This document shows, piece after piece, positions 31,501-34,812 of a DNA stretch of 34,812 nucleotides. How positions within the stretch are numbered: the first letter of the stretch is position 1; every line of letters begins with the position of its first letter. Below the pieces are notes generated by a model. It had not been told where the DNA came from, did not search any database, and saw nothing but the letters and a program-made list of their open reading frames with translations. The DNA comes from CAYONP01 sp964405335 (GTDB lineage: Bacteria; Armatimonadota; UBA10988): positions 1 to 34,812 of the forward strand of contig CAYONP010000065.1 of the NCBI GenBank assembly GCA_964405335.1, written 5' to 3'. Position numbers and translations under genes: made by a program.

Positions 31501-31561
31501 GCGCGCTCGGGAGCGGAGCCGGCGGTTGAGCCAGCCGCGCGACGACGAGCCCGATGTTTGA
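28520..31561 (+). CDS. Membrane protein with two vWA domains (BatA/GATase-like architecture)
   Basis: 1013 residues. Membrane helices lie at about 12-26, 43-61 and 847-866. The first vWA-type domain has MIDAS VIFLLDRSESV (D75, S77, S79). The second has AIVIDQSGSMTMTEG (D418, S420, S422). Between them, HKVLYVERDADQAHYLANAL and GMGFVMIGGDESFGVGGYYQTEIEEILPV form a glutamine-amidotransferase-like region of the kind seen in such proteins; no catalytic Cys is seen there. A beta-sandwich follows, then the last helix and a cytoplasmic charged, Pro/Ala-rich tail of about 145 residues. Family knowledge: these large proteins are widespread in Planctomycetota and other bacteria with no settled role. It is coupled to the lipoprotein (4 bases) and to rodA (8 bases). 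Confidence 0.85.
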   Translation: MMLGIQVTQPWSLLWLAGAAPLVLLSRRSLAGLEPRRAALALALRLAVYALLVGALAGTQLVRPVKGTGVIFLLDRSESVAEADRDRAVRFVNQATATMGPDDLAGVVVFGRGALVEQAPRAKLELAAVESGLDGSFTDISAALRLAIATLPTDRRPRLVLLSDGNENLGDALGEARTARGGGVPIDVVALRRAPAREVVAERLLVPGEARAGDTVEPRLVVRSDAAGEATVGLLRDNQPVGRRTVTLTPGKNVVAFEPLAIDEGGFHAFTATVESELDGDERNNRALGFTYVAGRHKVLYVERDADQAHYLANALRRAGLDVVATGPEGLPTNLPALGGYDCLLLSNISALDVADAQMTMIHSAVRDLGMGFVMIGGDESFGVGGYYQTEIEEILPVDMDIRKQRFLPNVGVAIVIDQSGSMTMTEGGHQKIQLANEAAIAAVSVLSERDQVTVIATDSRAKPVTGPAMVPITSKQLLIDRIAGIRAGGGGIYCREGLEKAAELIRPADCKLKHIILFADAADSEQQEGCRELVSQLAGEKITTTVVGLGRESDPDVAFLKDIARLGQGRFYLTHRAGDLPRIFTREAILASRSQVIEEPFTPLLQTDLPMLRGIEAVPQLRGYVATTAKPAAEVGLISVSKHKDPILAAWQYGLGRTVAFTSDCKARWSADWVGWSGYPKFWSQLVRWTIRRVQRGNFETRVITRFQADADEIARYRLKRGEAKVLVDAVDRQGRFINGLALTGTAIAPDGTGVELRLEQTGPGRYEASFRTEQVGIYVVNVGGGEGADAGSQTVGVAVSYPPEYGDTASRDSLLARMAQVSGGAELERPDEVFTPRGAEARAAQDIWAILLGLALFLFPIDVAVRRLLLDRRRVAEIVARLRGRLRPRAEEPRATEGLLASKERARERLTRLPSAPAVRPARPAAAPPPEPTEAGEPEPEPAPHDTLSRLRAAREARQRGEAPAEPTGPRPSAPAEPRPSGETSASLERLKRARERSRRLSQPRDDEPDV

Positions 31562-32663
31562 CCAACGCCGGCTGCGCCGGCTCGACTGGCCGCTGCTGCT
31601 GTTCGTCTGCGGCGTGCTCGCCCTCGCCCTGCCGACGCTCTATTCGGCCAGCCTGGCCAGCGAGTCGGCCCCGAACTGGTATTACCTCAAACGACAGATG
31701 GTCGGTCTGCTCGTCGGCCTGCTGGCGCTGCTCGCCGCCAACTCGCTCGACCACCGCCATTTCGCCGAGGTGACCCGGCCGGTCTACTGGGCCTGCATCG
31801 GCCTGCTGATCGTGGTGCTGGCAGTCGGCCGCGAGGTCAACGGCGCCACCTCGTGGCTGGTCTTTGGCGGGTTTCGGCTGCAGCCGTCCGAGGTGGCCAA
31901 GCTCGCGCTGATCCTCGCCCTCGCGCAGTACTTCGCCGATGACGAGGTCGACGGCAGCGAGTGGCCCTGCCTGTTCCGCAGCCTGCTCATCCTCGCCGTG
32001 CCGGTCGGCCTGATTCTGCTCCAGCCCGACCTCGGCACCGCGCTCACCTTCTTCGCCTGCTGGCTGGTCATGCTCTGGTGGTCGGGCGCGCGCTGGTGGC
32101 ATGTGCTGCTCATCCTCGCCGCCGGGCTGCTCGCCGCCGCGGCGCTGTGGCAACTGGACGTGCTCCAGCCCTACCAGAAGGCGCGGGTGACGGTGCTGTT
32201 CAACCCCGATGTCGATCCCCGCGGCCAGGGCTACAACCTGCGCCAGGCGCTAGTCGCCGTCGGCTCGGGGGGAGTCTGGGGACAGGGCTGGCTGCAGGGC
32301 ACCCAGACGCACCTCGGCTTCCTGCCCGAAAAGCGGACCGACTTCATCTTCGGCGTGCTGGCCGAGGAGGGCGGCCTGGTTGCCGCGGCGCTGCTGCTGC
32401 TCTTCTATGGCGGCATCCTGTGGCGCTGCACCAGCATCATCCTCGCCGCCGACAGCCGCTATGGCCGGCTACTCGCCGTCGGCTGCCTCGCCTTCCTGCT
32501 TGTCCACCTGCTGCTCAACTTGGGCATGGTGGTTGGCCTGATGCCCATCACCGGCCTGCCGCTGCCGTTCTGCAGCTACGGTTCGAGCAACCTGGTGACC
32601 AACTTCGCCCTGCTCGGCATCCTGCTGAACGTCGGCATGAGGCGCGGCGGGATGGATCTCTGA
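31554..32663 (+). CDS. rodA: Rod-shape-determining protein RodA / FtsW (SEDS glycosyltransferase)
   Basis: 369 residues. About ten membrane helices. SEDS signatures: SWLVFGGFRLQPSEVAKLALIL, ILLQPDLGTALTF, YNLRQALVAVGSGGVWGQGWLQGTQTHLGFLPEKRTDFIFGVLAEEGG and a C-terminal LMPITGLPLPFCSYGSSNLVTNF. Family knowledge: SEDS proteins polymerise lipid II glycan strands together with a class B penicillin-binding protein. The short length, the SALVAVGSGG-like loop and QTHLGFLPEKRTDFIF fit RodA. Presence implies peptidoglycan synthesis in this organism. No pbp2 or mreBCD is in the window; instead it overlaps the double-vWA gene by 8 bases. Confidence 0.93.
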   Translation: MFDQRRLRRLDWPLLLFVCGVLALALPTLYSASLASESAPNWYYLKRQMVGLLVGLLALLAANSLDHRHFAEVTRPVYWACIGLLIVVLAVGREVNGATSWLVFGGFRLQPSEVAKLALILALAQYFADDEVDGSEWPCLFRSLLILAVPVGLILLQPDLGTALTFFACWLVMLWWSGARWWHVLLILAAGLLAAAALWQLDVLQPYQKARVTVLFNPDVDPRGQGYNLRQALVAVGSGGVWGQGWLQGTQTHLGFLPEKRTDFIFGVLAEEGGLVAAALLLLFYGGILWRCTSIILAADSRYGRLLAVGCLAFLLVHLLLNLGMVVGLMPITGLPLPFCSYGSSNLVTNFALLGILLNVGMRRGGMDL

Positions 32664-32666
32664 GTC

Positions 32667-33650
32667 TCAGAGCGCCGCCCCCGCCTCGCGCGCGGCGGCC
32701 GCGGCGCGGTCGACCAACGCCAACTCCACCTCGTCGAGCTGCGCGAACAGGCTCTGCTCGGTCAGGTCGAAGCTCCGCCGCGGCCGGCCGTCGTGGTCGC
32801 CGCCGGCGTTGCGCACCGAGCCGTTGTGGAAGCACCAGCCGGCCGCACCGCCGCGAATCGCGCCGCGCAGATCGGTCAGGAAGTCCTCGACCGACGGCTC
32901 CCAGCCGCCCGAGTAGCCGCGGCGGAACGGCTCCTGATAGTGCACCGGCACCACCTGGCCGAGCGCGGTCATCCAGCCGAGCAGCTCGCCCGTCCACGAC
33001 TCGGTCCGCGCCGGCGAGTCGGCCGAACGACCCAAGTGCGGACAGACGAAGTCGAGCGTGGCCACGCGCAGGTAGCGTTCGATGTTGTCCTCTTCAGGCA
33101 CGCCCGAGCCGGTGATCAGGCGCTCCGGATCGATAGCCCGCACCGCCGCCGCCAACTCGCCCAACTCCTCGTAGCTGACATACCGCGCGTCGCGCACGTC
33201 GCGCTCGTTGGCCAGGTCGATGTAGGCGTTGCGGTACGGCCGGATCGCCTCGGCGATCACCCGCACCGCGCGCAGGTGCGACGCCTGGTCGGGCAGATCC
33301 TGTCCCCGGCTGAAGGTCACATCGACGATCATCCCGCGCTGCCGGCAGGCTTCGAGCAGGTTGGTCAACCGTCCGAGGTAGGGCTCGCGCGCCGCGCCGG
33401 TGCGGTCGACCGCCGAGACGTCGACGAAGCCCGACCAGGTGACCCACAGGCGGATCCAGTTGAAGCCCCGCTCGCGCAGCGCGTCGAGGTCGGCGGCGAG
33501 ATGCTCGTCGCTCGCCCCCAGCCCGGCGTAGTAACTCGCGCCGAGCAGGAACCGCGGCTCGCCGTCAATGGTGAAGCGACCGCCGTCGATGCCGAGGGCA
33601 ACCGGCGGCGGCGCTTGAATGGAGAGCACGAGCAGGCTGAGGGTCAACAT
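32667..33650 (-). CDS. Secreted GH5-like glycoside hydrolase
   Basis: 327 residues. The N-terminus (MLTLSLLVLSIQAPPPVALG) is a short signal-like segment. The TIM-barrel begins FTIDGEPRFLLGASYYAGL, then LDALRERGFNWIRLWVTWSGFVDVSAVDR. The acid/base Glu is in AYIDLANERD (N148, E149), and the likely nucleophile is in VPVHYQEP (E240), followed by GAAGWCFHNG. Family knowledge: this is the GH5/GH-A clan pattern; the polysaccharide substrate is unknown. It starts 3 bases after the MocA-type gene ends and so shares its operon. It is convergent with rodA, with 3 bases between the stops. Confidence 0.75.
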   Translation of the reverse strand: MLTLSLLVLSIQAPPPVALGIDGGRFTIDGEPRFLLGASYYAGLGASDEHLAADLDALRERGFNWIRLWVTWSGFVDVSAVDRTGAAREPYLGRLTNLLEACRQRGMIVDVTFSRGQDLPDQASHLRAVRVIAEAIRPYRNAYIDLANERDVRDARYVSYEELGELAAAVRAIDPERLITGSGVPEEDNIERYLRVATLDFVCPHLGRSADSPARTESWTGELLGWMTALGQVVPVHYQEPFRRGYSGGWEPSVEDFLTDLRGAIRGGAAGWCFHNGSVRNAGGDHDGRPRRSFDLTEQSLFAQLDEVELALVDRAAAAAREAGAAL

Positions 33651-33653
33651 GGT

Positions 33654-34649
33654 TCACACCTGTTCGACCGGCTCGGGCCGGCCGCTGCGAATCGACCGGA
33701 GGCAGGCGACCACCGCGGCCACCGTCCGCGCGCCGTCGATCGGCGGCAGCGGGAGCGGCTCGCCATCGCGGATCGCGCGGCAGAACACCTCGACCTCGTT
33801 TTGGTAGATCTCACCACCATCTTCGACGACCAGCTCCTCGTCGTTGAGCCGCATCACCTGCCGCGTCGGGTCGGGGAACCAGGGGTTGTCGATCTCGAGC
33901 CTGCCGGCCGAGCCGAGCACGAACGCGCCGCGGTCGCCGGCGCTCTTGACGCTGACCGCGAACTGGCTCACCGCACCCGAGGCGAAGCTCAGCGTGCCGG
34001 CCAGCGTCTCATCGACGCCGCTCTGCTCGCCGACGCGGCCGGCGGCGTAGGCGGTGTGCGGCTCCTCGCCGGTGACATGCCGGGCGAAGCTGATGCAGTA
34101 GCAGCCGACATCCATCGTCGCACCGCCGGCAACGTCGGCGCGGACGCGGATGTTGGCCGGATCGGTGATGCTGAAGCAGAAGCTCGAGGCGACATAGCGC
34201 AGCTCGCCCAGCGTGCCGTCGGCGACCAGATCGCGGATCCTCCGCGTCGCCGGGTGGTGGCGATACATGAACGCCTCCATCAGCACCACCCCGGCCTGTT
34301 CGGCGGCGGCGATCATCTCGCGGCACTCGGCCACGGTGACCGCGAACGGCTTCTCGCACAGGATGTGCTTGCCCGCCTCGGCCGCGCGGATGGTCCACTC
34401 GTGGTGCAGGCTGTTCGGCAGCGGGTTGTAGATCGCCTCGACATCCGGGTCGTCGAGCAGGTCCTGATAGCCCTCGACCATCTTCACCTCGCCGGTCAGG
34501 CCGAACTTGTGCCAATAGGCCTCCAGCGCCTCTCGCGTGCGACTGCCGACGGCCACCAGCTCGGCGGCGGGTGAACGGCCCAGAGCGGGGATCAGCCGGC
34601 CGCCGATGTTGGCCGTCGAGAGAATGCCGAAGCGAACGGGGTGAGACAA
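33654..34649 (-). CDS. Gfo/Idh/MocA family oxidoreductase
   Basis: 331 residues from a TTG at 34649 with GGGAG seven bases upstream. A longer open frame reaches 34811 but lacks family similarity and crosses a palindrome. Rossmann domain: VRFGILSTANIGGRLIPAL, VGSRTRE and EAIYNPLPNSLHHEWTIRAAEAGKHILCEKPFAV (EKP at 99-101). C-terminal domain: LMEAFMYRHHPATRRIRDLVADGTLG, GGATMDVGCYCISFAR and GAFVLGSAGRLEIDNPWF. Family knowledge: NAD(P)-dependent sugar or pseudo-sugar dehydrogenases; HHP and MDVGCY resemble the dimeric dihydrodiol / xylose dehydrogenase subgroup. The pairing with a GH5-like enzyme suggests sugar catabolism. Confidence 0.9.
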   Translation of the reverse strand: MSHPVRFGILSTANIGGRLIPALGRSPAAELVAVGSRTREALEAYWHKFGLTGEVKMVEGYQDLLDDPDVEAIYNPLPNSLHHEWTIRAAEAGKHILCEKPFAVTVAECREMIAAAEQAGVVLMEAFMYRHHPATRRIRDLVADGTLGELRYVASSFCFSITDPANIRVRADVAGGATMDVGCYCISFARHVTGEEPHTAYAAGRVGEQSGVDETLAGTLSFASGAVSQFAVSVKSAGDRGAFVLGSAGRLEIDNPWFPDPTRQVMRLNDEELVVEDGGEIYQNEVEVFCRAIRDGEPLPLPPIDGARTVAAVVACLRSIRSGRPEPVEQV

Positions 34650-34669
34650 GGCGCGGCTCCCATCGCCCA

Positions 34670-34699
34670 AGCGTCCCTCGGCCCCGCCCTGCCTGTCAA
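34670..34699 (-). promoter_or_regulatory. Possible promoter of the MocA/GH5-like operon
   Basis: A consensus -35 box TTGACA (34694-34699, minus strand) is followed after 18 bases by a poor -10 box GACGCT (34670-34675). The assignment rests mainly on the -35 box. Confidence 0.3.
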
Positions 34700-34763
34700 C
34701 CCCGGCGCGCAGCGGCGCGTGACTCCTGGGCGATAGTTGGTCGTCGGCATTGGCGGCTGGTGC

Positions 34764-34786
34764 CACTGGCGGCTTGCCCGCCAGTG
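34764..34786. repeat. Perfect 9-base inverted repeat, probable dispersed palindrome
   Basis: CACTGGCGG and CCGCCAGTG flank a five-base loop, CTTGC. It lies in non-coding DNA upstream of the MocA-type gene and has no T-run, so it is unlikely to be an ordinary terminator. It resembles palindromic repeats remembered from planctomycete genomes; not verified. The rest of 34700-34812 shows nothing else. Confidence 0.5.
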
Positions 34787-34812
34787 CTGTCCAGCAGCTC
34801 GTCGGCGGCACT

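Noticed and set aside
33654..34811. Longer version of the MocA-type protein starting at 34811
   Set aside because: The extra 54 residues are not part of the Rossmann fold, cover a palindrome and a -35-like box, and a TTG with a strong ribosome site starts exactly at the family N-terminus.

Overview
The window is 34.8 kb of very GC-rich DNA packed with genes; no gap between genes exceeds about 290 bases. About thirty protein genes can be supported and no RNA genes were seen. The content suggests an environmental bacterium of the Planctomycetota / Armatimonadota / Hydrogenedentota kind. The pointers are a DUF6785-type membrane protein, a CehA/McbA metallohydrolase, secreted glycoside hydrolases, a protein with two vWA domains joined to rodA, and a compact gsp operon. 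This placement rests on remembered gene distribution, not on a marker-gene phylogeny.

Layout from the left. A truncated ComM-type AAA+ protein leaves the window at base 1. Next come a UPF0175/PIN (DUF3368) toxin-antitoxin pair, a secreted beta-propeller-like protein, and a 4-base-overlapping pair of an SbcD-like nuclease and an ADP-ribosylglycohydrolase. A second PIN toxin module follows, then a divergent pair: an OYE-type flavin oxidoreductase and a CehA/McbA metallohydrolase. A HicA/HicB module, a small glycine-zipper membrane protein without a normal start codon, a MOSC protein and a GH28-like secreted glycosidase complete the left half.

The centre, all on the minus strand, holds a nine-gene type II secretion operon (gspG-H-I-J-K, a PilM/PilN-like GspL, a PilO-like GspM, a GspC-like protein, then gspD). 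The genes overlap or nearly touch. The ATPase, the GspF platform protein and the prepilin peptidase are not in the window. Just downstream, a textbook sigma-54 promoter precedes a receiver-like protein with Glu at the phospho-acceptor position, followed by the DUF6785 multi-pass membrane protein.

The right end has a plus-strand operon of carA, a lipoprotein, a double-vWA membrane protein and rodA, which joins pyrimidine/arginine supply to cell-wall elongation. It faces a minus-strand pair of a Gfo/Idh/MocA oxidoreductase and a GH5-like secreted glycosidase. Several promoters share the form TTGAcc-17 bp-TANNNT. Three palindromic elements that look like members of dispersed repeat families sit in intergenic DNA. 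I see no CRISPR array, prophage or complete insertion sequence.
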